This document shows, one piece after another, positions 33,446 to 42,373 of a DNA stretch of 64,000 nt (its first letter is position 1; each line of letters opens with the position of its first letter). A model generated the notes under the pieces. It saw nothing but the letters and a program-made list of their open reading frames with translations. It did no database searches and was not told where the DNA came from. Location of the stretch: NCBI GenBank assembly GCA_040385245.1, contig JAZKHT010000016.1, positions 1 through 64,000 of the forward strand. Direction: 5' to 3'. Source of the stretch: JAZKHT01 sp040385245 (lineage in GTDB: Bacteria > Pseudomonadota > Alphaproteobacteria > Rhodobacterales > Rhodobacteraceae). The position numbers and the translations under genes were made by a program.

Positions 33446-34696
33446 ATGCGCTATTCAGGATTAAGGGTCATCCGCGAGGCCCTGACCGGCCACAAGGGCT
33501 GGACGCCCGCATGGCGCGACCCGGCCCCGCAGGCGGCCTATGATTATGTGATCGTCGGTGGCGGCGGGCACGGGTTGGCCACTGCTTATTATCTGGCCAA
33601 GGAATTCCGTCAGGCGCGCATTGCGGTGCTGGAAAAGGGCTGGATCGGCGGCGGCAACGTCGGGCGCAACACCACCATCATCCGGTCGAACTATCTGCTG
33701 GACGGCAACCAGCCGTTCTATGAATTCAGCCTGAAGCTGTGGGAAGGGTTGGAGCAGGACTTCAATTACAACGCCATGGTCAGCCAGCGCGGGATCATCA
33801 ACCTGTTCCATACCGACGCGCAGCGCGATGCCTATACCCGGCGCGGAAATTCGATGATCCTGCACGGGGCGGATGCCGAATTGCTGAACCGCGATCAGGT
33901 GCGGGCGATGTATCCCTTCCTGAACTTTGACAACGCCCGCTTTCCGATCAAGGGCGCGCTGATGCAGCGGCGTGGCGGCACGGTGCGGCACGATGCAGTG
34001 GCTTGGGGCTATGCGCGCGGGGCGGACCAGCGCGGCGTCGACATCATCCAGAATTGCGAAGTCACGGGCATGCGGATCGAGGGCGGGCGGATCGTCGGCG
34101 TCGACACCTCGCGCGGGTTCATCGGTGCGAAAAAGGTGGGCGTTGCGGTGGCGGGATCGTCGTCAAAGGTGATGGCGCAGGCCGGGATGCGGCTGCCGAT
34201 GGAAAGCCACGTCCTGCAGGCCTTTGTGTCCGAAGGGTTGAAGCCGCTGATCGACGGCGTGATGACCTATGGTGCGGGGCATTTCTATGTCAGTCAGTCC
34301 GACAAGGGCGGTCTTGTGTTCGGCGGCGACATCGACGGCTATAATTCCTACGCGCAGCGCGGCAACATGCCCGTGGTCGAGGATGTGGCCGAAGGTGGCA
34401 TGTCCCTGATGCCGATGATCGGGCGCGCGCGGCTGCTGAGGATGTGGGGCGGGATCATGGACATGTCGATGGACGGCAGCCCGATCATCGACCGCACCGA
34501 TATCGACGGTTTGTTTTTCAACGGCGGCTGGTGCTACGGCGGGTTCAAGGCGACCCCGGCCAGCGGCTGGGTCTTTGCGCATCTGCTGGCCACCGACACC
34601 CCCCATGCCACCGCCACCGCCTATCGGTTTGACCGCTTCCGCAAGGGGCTGATGATCGACGAAAAGGGCCAGGGCGCCCAGCCGAACCTGCATTGA
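33446..34696 (+). CDS. mgdA: N-methylglutamate dehydrogenase subunit A (sarcosine oxidase beta-like)
   Basis: The FAD/FMN subunit of the heterotetramer that oxidises N-methylglutamate to glutamate. The 416-residue protein equals the usual sarcosine oxidase beta length. It has YVIVGGGGHGLATAYYLAKE for FAD and TVRHDAVAWGYAR, where a His covalently holds FMN in the family. The C-terminus has FFNGGWCYGGFKATPASG. I prefer the N-methylglutamate role over sarcosine because gmaS and mgsABC are in the same window; the two enzymes are close homologues. Confidence 0.88.
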   Translation: MRYSGLRVIREALTGHKGWTPAWRDPAPQAAYDYVIVGGGGHGLATAYYLAKEFRQARIAVLEKGWIGGGNVGRNTTIIRSNYLLDGNQPFYEFSLKLWEGLEQDFNYNAMVSQRGIINLFHTDAQRDAYTRRGNSMILHGADAELLNRDQVRAMYPFLNFDNARFPIKGALMQRRGGTVRHDAVAWGYARGADQRGVDIIQNCEVTGMRIEGGRIVGVDTSRGFIGAKKVGVAVAGSSSKVMAQAGMRLPMESHVLQAFVSEGLKPLIDGVMTYGAGHFYVSQSDKGGLVFGGDIDGYNSYAQRGNMPVVEDVAEGGMSLMPMIGRARLLRMWGGIMDMSMDGSPIIDRTDIDGLFFNGGWCYGGFKATPASGWVFAHLLATDTPHATATAYRFDRFRKGLMIDEKGQGAQPNLH

Positions 34697-34698
34697 TG

Positions 34699-34731
34699 GG
34701 ACGCTTCGCTTTTTCCGAAAAAGTGGCGTCC
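34699..34731. repeat. Strong hairpin between mgdA and mgdB
   Basis: GGACGC at 34699-34704 pairs with GCGTCC at 34726-34731. Nested inside is CTTTTTCCGAAAAAG at 34709-34723. Together they form a long interrupted stem just after the mgdA stop inside the operon, where it could stabilise the upstream message or lower expression of mgdBCD. Confidence 0.65.
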
Positions 34732-34756
34732 AGACAATGCGCAAAGGATTGATCCG

Positions 34757-35044
34757 ATGATTATCAACCACCCGCTTCTTGGCCCGCGCGATGCGCAGGA
34801 ATTCGTCTATCTTGGGGATGCCGCCCTGATCAACCGCCCCGACGGCATGGCGCAGGGGGCGCAGGATGCGTTCCACGATTACCTTTATCTGCGCGACAAC
34901 CCGGCGGGCGACCACCGAGAGCTTTGGTATCACGAACAGGGCGACCGGTCCTGGCTGGTCGTGACGCGCAACACCGTCACCCACGAGATCACCGCCGTAG
35001 AACTGGCCCGCGACGTGGCCCGCCGCATGGGGCGCAGCAAATGA
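34757..35044 (+). CDS. mgdB: N-methylglutamate dehydrogenase subunit B (sarcosine oxidase delta-like), without zinc cysteines
   Basis: A 95-residue protein with the delta-subunit pattern (GPRDAQEFVYLGDAA, DYLYLRDNPAGDHRELWYHE, TVTHEITAVELA). Classical delta subunits bind Zn through an N-terminal CPxCG pair, a His and a later Cys. Here the first motif reads HPLLG, the later one HEQGDRSW, and the protein has no Cys at all, so the zinc site is lost. The stop overlaps the mgdC start by 4 bp. Confidence 0.85.
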   Translation: MIINHPLLGPRDAQEFVYLGDAALINRPDGMAQGAQDAFHDYLYLRDNPAGDHRELWYHEQGDRSWLVVTRNTVTHEITAVELARDVARRMGRSK

Positions 35045-37989
35045 CCGAAAGACGCATTCCCGGCGGCCAGATCGACCGCAGCCGCACCTTGCGGTTTACC
35101 TTTGACGGCCTGCCCTACACCGGCCACCCCGGCGACACGCTGGCCTCGGCGCTGCTGGCCAACGGCGTGCAGTTGATGGGGCGCAGCTTCAAATATCACC
35201 GCCCGCGCGGCCCGATCTCTGCCGGGTCGGAAGAGCCGAACGCCATTGTCGAATTGCGCAGCGGCGCGCGCCGCGAACCCAACACCCGCGCCACCGTGGC
35301 CGAATTGTTCGACGGGCTCGTGGCGACCAGCCAGAACCGCTGGCCGTCGCTGAAATTCGACGCGATGGCGATCAATGACCGGCTGTCGCCGTTCTTTGCC
35401 GCCGGGTTCTATTACAAAACCTTCATGTGGCCCGCATCGTTCTGGGAAAAGGTCTACGAGCCGATCATCCGCCGCGCCGCTGGACTTGGCAGCCTGTCAA
35501 CCGAGGCGGACCCCGATGACTACGACAAGGCGTTCTTGCACTGTGACCTGCTGATCATCGGGGCCGGGCCTGCCGGTCTGTCGGCCGCGCTGACGGCGGG
35601 GCGCGCGGGTGCGCGGGTCATTCTGGCCGACGAAGATTTCCGTATGGGCGGGCGGCTGAACGCCGAAACCCATCAGGTCGCGCAGGGGGCCGGGGCCGAC
35701 TGGGCCACGCTGACCGTGGCCGAATTGCGCACCATGCCCAATGTCCGGCTGATGACCCGCACCACGGTGCTGGGTGCGATGGACCACGGCATCTATGCGG
35801 CGGTGGAGCGGGTGTCGGATCACCTTGCCGTGCCCGTCGTTGGCAAACCGCGCCAGATCCTGTGGCGCATCTATGCGACCCGCGCGATTTTGGCCGCAGG
35901 GGCGATCGAACGCCCTATCGCCTTTGAAAACAACGACCGCCCCGGCATCATGCTTGCGGGTGCCTTGCGCGCCTATGCCAACCGCTGGGGTGTGGCGGTC
36001 GGCACCCGCGTGGCGGTGTTCACCAACAACGATGACGGTTTGCGCACAGCGACCGATCTGATGGCGGCGGGTGTGACCGTGGCCGCAATCATCGACACGC
36101 GGGTGGGCGGCAGGATCGTTCCCGGCACCCGTCACATCAAGGGGGCCGAGGTGATCGACACCACTGGCCGTCTGGGTCTGTCGGGCGTCACGATCCGCCA
36201 TACCGATGGCAAGGTTGAATCGCTGTCGGTCAACGCGCTGGGGGTATCGGGGGGATGGAACCCGAACCTGAATCTGTCCAGCCACCACCGTGGCCGCCCG
36301 GTCTGGAATGACGATATCGCTGCCTTTGTGCCGCCCCTCGACGGTGTGGCGGGGCTGACCGCCGTCGGTGCCGCCGCAGGTGCCATGTCCACCCATGCCG
36401 CCCTTGCCACCGGGGCTGCGCAGGCGGTGCAGGCGCTGTCCGCACTTGGGATGAACGCCCCCGCCCCCGATCTGCCGCTGGCCGAGGATGCGCCAGTGGA
36501 AATTACCCCGCATTGGTATGTGCATTCCGGCAAGGGCCGCGCCTGGATCGACCAGCAGAACGATGTCACGGTCAAGGACATCAAGCTGGCACATCAGGAA
36601 AATTTCGTCTCCGTAGAACATCTGAAACGCTATACCACCCTTGGCATGGCCACCGATCAGGGCAAGACGAGCAATGTGCTGGGTCTGGCTGTGATGGCCG
36701 AACTGACGGGAAAGACCATCCCGCAGACCGGCACGACGATCTATCGCCCGCCCTATACCCCCGTCGCAATGGGCGCTCTGGCGGGCCGGTCGCGCGGGGC
36801 CGAGTTCAAGCCGACACGCCACACCCCATCCCATGTCTGGGCCGCCGAACAGGGTGCCGTGTTTGTCGAGGTCGGCATGTGGCTTCGCACCCAATGGCTG
36901 CCCCGTCCGGGCGAAACCACATGGCGGCAGTCGGTTGACCGCGAGGTGTCGCAAACCCGCCGGTCGGTCGGCATCTGCGATGTGACCACCTTGGGCAAGA
37001 TCGACATTCAGGGCACCGATGCGGGCGCGTTTCTGGATCGGGTCTATGCCAACACGTTTTCCAGCCTTGCCGTCGGCAAGGTGCGTTACGGCCTGATGCT
37101 GCGCGAAGACGGCATCGTCATGGATGACGGCACCACCGCCCGCATGGGCACGAACGAATACGTCATGACCACCACCACCGCCAACGCCGTGCCGGTGTTC
37201 CGCCATCTGGAATACTGCCGTCAGGTGCTGTGGCCCGATATGGATGTGCAGCTTATTTCCACGACCGAGGCGTGGGCGCAGTTTTCCGTCGCCGGGCCGA
37301 ACGCGCGGAAATTGCTGCAAAAGCTGGTGGATCAGGACATCGCGAACGAGGCGTTCCCCTATATGGCCTGCGGCGCGATCACTGTCTGCGGTGGTCTGCG
37401 CGCGCGGCTGTTCCGCATCAGTTTCTCGGGCGAGTTGGCCTATGAAATCGCCGTTCCCACCCGATATGGCGACGCGATGATCCGCGCTTTGGTCGAGGCG
37501 GGGCGCGAGTTCGACGCCGTCGTCTATGGGACCGAGGCGTTGGGTGTGATGCGGGTCGAAAAGGGCCATGTCGCGGGGAACGAGTTGAACGGCCAGTCGA
37601 CCGCGCTGAATATGGGTCTGGGCAAGATGGTGTCGAAAAAGAAGGACGCCATCGGCATGGTGCTGTCACAGCGCGACGGGCTGACGCGGGATGACGGGTT
37701 GCGCATCGTTGGGGTCCGGCCCGTTGATCCGACCCACAGCCTGACAGCGGGCGCACATTTCCTGCGCCCGGGTGCAGCGGCGGTGGCGGAAAACGATGAC
37801 GGCTGGCTGACGTCGGTGGTGTTCTCTCCGAACCTTGGGCATGCGATCGCGCTGGGGTATCTGAAGAACGGCACCGCCCGGTTGGGCGAACGCCTGCGCG
37901 CCGTCAACCTGCTGGCCAAAACCGAAGTCGAGGTGGAAATCGTCAGCCTCCACTTCATCGACCCCGAGGGGGACCGTCTCCGTGCCTGA
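35041..37989 (+). CDS. mgdC: N-methylglutamate dehydrogenase subunit C (sarcosine oxidase alpha-like)
   Basis: A 982-residue large subunit. The N-terminal 2Fe-2S-like domain (FTFDGLPYTGHPGDTLASAL) lacks the cluster cysteines, as in the family. A Rossmann domain binds NAD (LLIIGAGPAGLSAALTAGRA), the central part contacts flavin, and the last 400 residues are a GcvT domain for tetrahydrofolate (FSGELAYEIAVPTRYGDAM). It takes the methylene group to tetrahydrofolate. The ATG at 35041 overlaps the mgdB stop (ATGA). Confidence 0.9.
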   Translation: MTERRIPGGQIDRSRTLRFTFDGLPYTGHPGDTLASALLANGVQLMGRSFKYHRPRGPISAGSEEPNAIVELRSGARREPNTRATVAELFDGLVATSQNRWPSLKFDAMAINDRLSPFFAAGFYYKTFMWPASFWEKVYEPIIRRAAGLGSLSTEADPDDYDKAFLHCDLLIIGAGPAGLSAALTAGRAGARVILADEDFRMGGRLNAETHQVAQGAGADWATLTVAELRTMPNVRLMTRTTVLGAMDHGIYAAVERVSDHLAVPVVGKPRQILWRIYATRAILAAGAIERPIAFENNDRPGIMLAGALRAYANRWGVAVGTRVAVFTNNDDGLRTATDLMAAGVTVAAIIDTRVGGRIVPGTRHIKGAEVIDTTGRLGLSGVTIRHTDGKVESLSVNALGVSGGWNPNLNLSSHHRGRPVWNDDIAAFVPPLDGVAGLTAVGAAAGAMSTHAALATGAAQAVQALSALGMNAPAPDLPLAEDAPVEITPHWYVHSGKGRAWIDQQNDVTVKDIKLAHQENFVSVEHLKRYTTLGMATDQGKTSNVLGLAVMAELTGKTIPQTGTTIYRPPYTPVAMGALAGRSRGAEFKPTRHTPSHVWAAEQGAVFVEVGMWLRTQWLPRPGETTWRQSVDREVSQTRRSVGICDVTTLGKIDIQGTDAGAFLDRVYANTFSSLAVGKVRYGLMLREDGIVMDDGTTARMGTNEYVMTTTTANAVPVFRHLEYCRQVLWPDMDVQLISTTEAWAQFSVAGPNARKLLQKLVDQDIANEAFPYMACGAITVCGGLRARLFRISFSGELAYEIAVPTRYGDAMIRALVEAGREFDAVVYGTEALGVMRVEKGHVAGNELNGQSTALNMGLGKMVSKKKDAIGMVLSQRDGLTRDDGLRIVGVRPVDPTHSLTAGAHFLRPGAAAVAENDDGWLTSVVFSPNLGHAIALGYLKNGTARLGERLRAVNLLAKTEVEVEIVSLHFIDPEGDRLRA

Positions 37990-38548
37990 ACATTCATTGA
38001 AACCGCTGTGCCCGCTGGGCCATGCCGCCCCGGAAACCGTGACCGTCGGCCCCGTTACGGTGACCGAGGTGGTGACGACCGCGCTTGCATCCATAGCCAC
38101 GCGCCGGGGCCGCGAAGATGATGTCGCCAGGGCCGCCGCTGGTGCGGGTATTCCGCTGCCCTTGCCCGGTGCCGCGCAGGACGGTGCCCCCTATGGCGCA
38201 TTCTGGCTTGGCCCCGATCAGTGGATGGTCGAGGCACCCTTTGACAGCCACGAGGATATCGCCGCCATCCTGCGGCCCGTCTTTGGCGATGCCGCGTCGA
38301 TCACTGAACAGACCGATGCCTGGGTGCGGCTCGACGTGACCGGCCCCGACCTGCCCGCACTTTTCGAACGGCTGTGCAATTTCGACCTCCGCCGCCACGG
38401 CCCCGGATCGGCCACGCGCACGATGATGGAGCATCTGGGTTGCTACATGGTCGTCCGCGCGACGGACACGGTCAGTGTGATCGGCCCCCGGTCATCGGCC
38501 CATTCGCTGCATCATGCGCTGATCACGGCGGCGAAATCCGCGTTCTAG
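37982..38548 (+). CDS. mgdD: N-methylglutamate dehydrogenase subunit D (sarcosine oxidase gamma-like)
   Basis: A 188-residue protein of the sarcosine oxidase gamma family, related to GcvT folds (GAFWLGPDQWMVEAPFD, WVRLDVTGPDLPALFERLC, CYMVVRATDTVSVIGPRSSA). It starts at a GTG that overlaps mgdC by 8 bp and ends overlapping the convergent GlxA-type regulator by 4 bp. It completes the mgdABCD order. Confidence 0.85.
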   Translation: MPEHSLKPLCPLGHAAPETVTVGPVTVTEVVTTALASIATRRGREDDVARAAAGAGIPLPLPGAAQDGAPYGAFWLGPDQWMVEAPFDSHEDIAAILRPVFGDAASITEQTDAWVRLDVTGPDLPALFERLCNFDLRRHGPGSATRTMMEHLGCYMVVRATDTVSVIGPRSSAHSLHHALITAAKSAF

Positions 38549-39585
38549 TCGGTGGGCGGCAACGCCCCCGACAGGCCGCGCAGGCCCACCAGCTTGCGTC
38601 GTTCATCCGCCGGGTTCACCCCGAACGCCTCGGCATAGTGCCGGGCCATCGGGGTCGATGACGCATAGCCCACCGATTGCGCGATCTGGTTGATCGACTG
38701 GGTCGAATACAGCACCCGCTGGCGGGCCTTTTTCAGCCGCATCAGCCGATAATATTTCAGCGGGCTTTGCCCGGTCGCCTTTTTGAAGCACCGCTCCAGA
38801 TGCCGTTCGGACATGGTCAGCGCCTCGGCCACGTCGGCGATCTGAATCGGGTCTTCGATATGTTCGGAAAAGATGCGGATCGCGGTGCGGATCTGTTCGG
38901 GCAGCATGTCATCGGTGCCGCCCTGCTTTTGCACCGGCACCTTTTGACTGGTGTCTTCGGCGCGCACAAAGGGGTGCTGGAACCAGCAGGCCACCTCGGT
39001 CATCGTGTCACGGCCAAGGCGTTCTTCGATCAGATGCAGCATCAGATCGAACACCGCCCCTGCCCCGCTGGCAGTATAACGGCGACGGTCGCGCAGGATC
39101 ACCGACTGGCTGACGGCCATATCGGGAAACTCGGCCCGGAAGGCAGCCTCATAGCACCAATGCACCGACACTGCGTGATTTTCCATCACGCCGCTGCGCA
39201 CAAGGGGGAAGATGCCGCCCGAAAATCCGCCCAGCACCACGCCGCAACGTTCCATCCAGCGCACTTGGGCGTTGGACCGTTTGGGGTTCTGAAAGCGCGA
39301 TGTGGGGCTGGAGAGGAAAATCAGGTAATCCAGCCCCGCCGCCTCGGTCAGGGTCTGGTCTGGATCAAACCGCACCTCGGCGCTGGACCGGATGGGGGAT
39401 GCCTCTTCGCCGATCAGCCGCCAGCTGAATTCTTTCCGCCCAGTGATTTCGTTCGCTGCCCGCAGCGGTTCGATGGCGCTGGTCAGGCAGGCCATGGGAA
39501 AGCCGGGAAACAGCAAAAATCCCAGCGTTGCACAGGTTTCACGCGTCTGCGTCATGGGTGTGCATTTTCTGTTGAGTGGTTCCAT
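38545..39585 (-). CDS. GlxA-type AraC-family regulator (DJ-1/PfpI plus HTH)
   Basis: A 346-residue regulator. Residues 15-190 form the DJ-1/PfpI-like sensor (ATLGFLLFPGFPMACLTSAI, GGFSGGIFPLVRSGVM), and the C-terminal 100 residues the AraC HTH pair (IQIADVAEALTMSERHLERC, INQIAQSVGYASSTPMARHY). GbdR, which controls betaine and sarcosine catabolism in pseudomonads, has this architecture, so control of mgd or the dimethylglycine-type genes is likely. The start could be 39585 or 39555; the second would leave a GTTTCACAG element in the promoter. Confidence 0.85.
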   Translation of the reverse strand: MEPLNRKCTPMTQTRETCATLGFLLFPGFPMACLTSAIEPLRAANEITGRKEFSWRLIGEEASPIRSSAEVRFDPDQTLTEAAGLDYLIFLSSPTSRFQNPKRSNAQVRWMERCGVVLGGFSGGIFPLVRSGVMENHAVSVHWCYEAAFRAEFPDMAVSQSVILRDRRRYTASGAGAVFDLMLHLIEERLGRDTMTEVACWFQHPFVRAEDTSQKVPVQKQGGTDDMLPEQIRTAIRIFSEHIEDPIQIADVAEALTMSERHLERCFKKATGQSPLKYYRLMRLKKARQRVLYSTQSINQIAQSVGYASSTPMARHYAEAFGVNPADERRKLVGLRGLSGALPPTD

Positions 39586-39636
39586 GTTTCACAGTAGTAA
39601 AAATTCAGGGAACAGTTGCTGTGATGGATCAATCGT

Positions 39637-40305
39637 ATGGATGGACCGACGGACGAGCAGGAAGAAACCCTGATCCCCAAATCCAAACCGGCCTTCGACC
39701 AGGACCCGCACCGCGTGCGCGAACTGTCGGAACGCAATCTGGAAATGGCGATCGGCCGGTCGGTGCGGGCGTTCCGCCGGCAGCAGGGCATGACCGTGGC
39801 CGATCTGGCCGGTGTCACCGGGTTGTCCATCGGGATGCTGTCAAAGATTGAAAACGGCATCACATCCCCTTCGCTGACCACCCTGCAAATCCTGAGCCAT
39901 GCGTTTTCCACACCCATCACCTCGTTCTTTCGCGGGTTCGAGGAACGGCGCGAGGTGCAGCACGTTAAGGCGGGCGAGCATCTGGAGATTGAACGTCGCG
40001 GCACCCGCGCGGGCCATCAATACCACCTGCTTGGACATATCGGATCGAACAATTCGGGCGTCGTGGTTGAACCCTATCTGATCACCCTGACGGAGGAATC
40101 CGATACCTTCCCCACATTCCAGCACGACGGGATCGAGCTGCTTTTCATGCTTGAGGGCGAGGTGGAGTATCGGCATGGCGATCAGCTTTTCCATTTGAAA
40201 CCGGGGGACAGCCTGTTTTTTGACGCGGATGCCCAACACGGGCCAGAGGTGCATGTGAAACTTCCGGCCCGCTACCTTTCCATCATCTCGTACTCGCAGG
40301 CATAG
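39637..40305 (+). CDS. XRE-cupin transcriptional regulator of the amine region
   Basis: A 222-residue regulator. The HTH covers residues 37-95 (IGRSVRAFRRQQGMTVADLA, TGLSIGMLSKIENGITSPSL). The C-terminal cupin_2 domain has the barrel motif (FQHDGIELLFMLEGEVEYRH, LKPGDSLFFDADAQHGPEV) with metal-capable His and Glu. XRE-cupin proteins usually respond to a small metabolite and bind palindromes. It lies between mgd and dmm and is my best candidate for reading the repeated TTTTCCTG-type palindromes. Confidence 0.88.
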   Translation: MDGPTDEQEETLIPKSKPAFDQDPHRVRELSERNLEMAIGRSVRAFRRQQGMTVADLAGVTGLSIGMLSKIENGITSPSLTTLQILSHAFSTPITSFFRGFEERREVQHVKAGEHLEIERRGTRAGHQYHLLGHIGSNNSGVVVEPYLITLTEESDTFPTFQHDGIELLFMLEGEVEYRHGDQLFHLKPGDSLFFDADAQHGPEVHVKLPARYLSIISYSQA

Positions 40306-40357
40306 CGCCCGTCCGTCTGTCTTTCGACGAAACGGACGGCCCGATTGTCCGGCGGGA

Positions 40358-41398
40358 CTAGTCCGCCCAAAACCCCGGCGAGGTTGGCGCGCCATCGTCA
40401 TATTTCGCAAGGAAATCAAGCATCAACGGCTTGTTCCTAAGAAAACCCTTGTAGGTGGCCAACTCGTCCGGGATGTCGCGGATCACCCGGTGCAGGCGGC
40501 GGCCCCATTTCGGCACCGTGACCAGCTCTTCGAACTTGATCAGATAGCAACGGATCGGAAAGACGATGGCGTTGGACCGGGGCAACCGGTGCAGCGTCTG
40601 CAATTCCACCCGCAGGTGCATCCGGTTGCCGATCGTGTCGGGCGTCAGGCTGGCGCGTGTCGGCCCCCAGACTGGGTAATTCTCGGGCGAGGTGTCCAGC
40701 AACGGATCTACCGTCATGGTCCAGTTGAACCGCCGCACCGGGGCACCGTGCTGCAACTTCAGCAGAAACTTTAGCGCGCGGTCGAAGACGCCCATCTCGT
40801 GCGCCTTGGGCACCGGGGCGTGCCATTCGTGGAACGACATTCCGATGTCGAAATCCAGGCTCCAGTCGGCCTGGGTCGTGACCATCCCGGCCTCGATCCA
40901 CAGGTTGTCGTCGCGCTGATCCTGCAGGGTGAAATCGCCCTGCGTCTGACGGGTGATGTATTCCATCGGCCCGTAGGGCAGCGTGGTTTCATCCAGAAAG
41001 GTAAAGGTGTCGTCGATCCCAAGCGGCCGGTTGATCCAGTGCCAGCGGTTGCCGTCCTTGGTCAGTGAAAACCATTGGGGGTAGTCGCGCGCCTTGCTTT
41101 CCATGATCAGTTCCAGCAGGTCCCAGCCTGCCAGCGTCATATGCGGCAGCGACTGGCAGCGCAGCGGATCTTCGGCCAGCACCATCGCGCGATCGCGCAT
41201 TTCGGCGACGTAGTGTTCGTCTACGTCGAACATGTGTTCAAACACCGATCCGGGGCGGCCCGGCACATGCGGTTCCATGTTGACGGAATACATGTAGCTG
41301 TCTTCCGGGAACGGGAACGGAAAGCGCTTGATCGCCTTGTCCGAGTTCTTGAACGTGAAATCGTTGCGGAAGGTTTCGTCGTTGAAGTCCAGGCTCAT
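40358..41398 (-). CDS. dmmC: Dimethylamine monooxygenase heme subunit DmmC (DUF3445)
   Basis: A 346-residue protein of the DUF3445/heme-dependent oxidative N-demethylase alpha family, which holds heme in a PAS-like fold and removes a methyl from dimethylamine using O2. Typical segments are FPFPEDSYMYSVNMEPHVPG, IMESKARDYPQWFSLTKDG and the C-terminal VIRDIPDELATYKG. It is last in the dmmDABC operon, 9 bp after dmmB with GGGGGAAGCG as ribosome site. The short convergent gap to the XRE-cupin gene contains a CCGTCCGT/ACGGACGG inverted repeat (40309-40339) without a T-run. Confidence 0.9.
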   Translation of the reverse strand: MSLDFNDETFRNDFTFKNSDKAIKRFPFPFPEDSYMYSVNMEPHVPGRPGSVFEHMFDVDEHYVAEMRDRAMVLAEDPLRCQSLPHMTLAGWDLLELIMESKARDYPQWFSLTKDGNRWHWINRPLGIDDTFTFLDETTLPYGPMEYITRQTQGDFTLQDQRDDNLWIEAGMVTTQADWSLDFDIGMSFHEWHAPVPKAHEMGVFDRALKFLLKLQHGAPVRRFNWTMTVDPLLDTSPENYPVWGPTRASLTPDTIGNRMHLRVELQTLHRLPRSNAIVFPIRCYLIKFEELVTVPKWGRRLHRVIRDIPDELATYKGFLRNKPLMLDFLAKYDDGAPTSPGFWAD

Positions 41399-41407
41399 CG
41401 CTTCCCC

Positions 41408-42373
41408 CTATCGGTCCAGCACGAGGGTCTTGCCCCCGAAGCGCGACACGCATGGCATGATCTTGGCGTTGCTCGCCTTTTGGTCGTCCGTCAGCCAGTG
41501 GTCGTTGTGTTCGATGTGACCGTCGCAGTCCAGCACATCGGTTTCACACTGACCGCAGGCACCGCCCCGGCACAGATAAGGGGCATCCACGCCCGCCGCC
41601 TCGATCGCCTCAAGCAGCGATTGTGCGGCACCGACGGTTATGGTCTTGCCCGATGCGGCAAGGCGCACCTCGAAGGGTTTGCCGACAGGTGGGGCAAGGA
41701 ATTCTTCGGAATGGACGGCAGCCCGTGGCCAACCCAGTGTTTCCGCCGTGTTGCGGACCCATGCGATCATGCCCTTTGGACCACAGACATAAAGATGCGT
41801 GCCAAGGGGTTGCCCCGTCAGCAAGGACGCAAGGTCGATCCGCTGATCCTGATCATCAAAGTAGACATGCACCCGGTCGTCGTAATGCGCTTTCAGCGCA
41901 TCGACATAGGCACCAAGCGCCGGACTGCGCACCGAATAGTGCAGTTCGAACCGCCCGCCCATGGACTGAAGCGCTGCCATCTGGCTGATGAAGGGGGTGA
42001 TGCCGATGCCGCCCGCGATCATCAGGTGCTTTTTCGCGCGCGCGTCGACCGGGAACAGGTTGACGGGATGGCTGATCACCATCTGCATTCCCGGCGTCAC
42101 ATGCTGGTGCAGGAACAGCGACCCGCCCCGCCCCACATCATCGCGCCGCACGGAAATCTCATACCCCGAGGTGTCGGATGGCTGGCTCATCAGCGAATAG
42201 GGGTTCATGCGGCGCGTGCCGTGGTCGTCCATTTCGACAACGATGTGCGAGCCGCCCGAAAACGGCGGCATCGGCCCGCCATCGCGGCGCACAAAACGGA
42301 ACCGCTTGATCAGCGGATTGACTTGAACGACTTCCGCCACGGTGACGGGGATTTTGGGGGCACCCACGCTCAT
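41408..42373 (-). CDS. dmmB: Dimethylamine monooxygenase reductase DmmB
   Basis: A 321-residue phthalate-dioxygenase-reductase-type protein that feeds electrons from NAD(P)H to the heme subunit. The flavin-binding motif is RRMNPYSLMS near residue 54 and the NAD-binding region is MIAGGIGITPFISQMAAL and LYVCGPKGM. The C-terminal plant-type [2Fe-2S] ferredoxin domain has CRGGACGQC and a fourth Cys in IMPCVS. The start overlaps the dmmA stop (ATGA). Confidence 0.92.
   Translation of the reverse strand: MSVGAPKIPVTVAEVVQVNPLIKRFRFVRRDGGPMPPFSGGSHIVVEMDDHGTRRMNPYSLMSQPSDTSGYEISVRRDDVGRGGSLFLHQHVTPGMQMVISHPVNLFPVDARAKKHLMIAGGIGITPFISQMAALQSMGGRFELHYSVRSPALGAYVDALKAHYDDRVHVYFDDQDQRIDLASLLTGQPLGTHLYVCGPKGMIAWVRNTAETLGWPRAAVHSEEFLAPPVGKPFEVRLAASGKTITVGAAQSLLEAIEAAGVDAPYLCRGGACGQCETDVLDCDGHIEHNDHWLTDDQKASNAKIMPCVSRFGGKTLVLDR

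Noticed and set aside
35497..37569. A 690-codon open frame antisense to mgdC
   Set aside because: Same shadow effect; the sense strand encodes a well-recognised sarcosine oxidase alpha-like subunit.
33446..38548. Calling this set simply sarcosine oxidase soxBDAG
   Set aside because: Possible, since the enzymes are homologous, but gmaS and mgsABC in the same region make N-methylglutamate dehydrogenase the better call.
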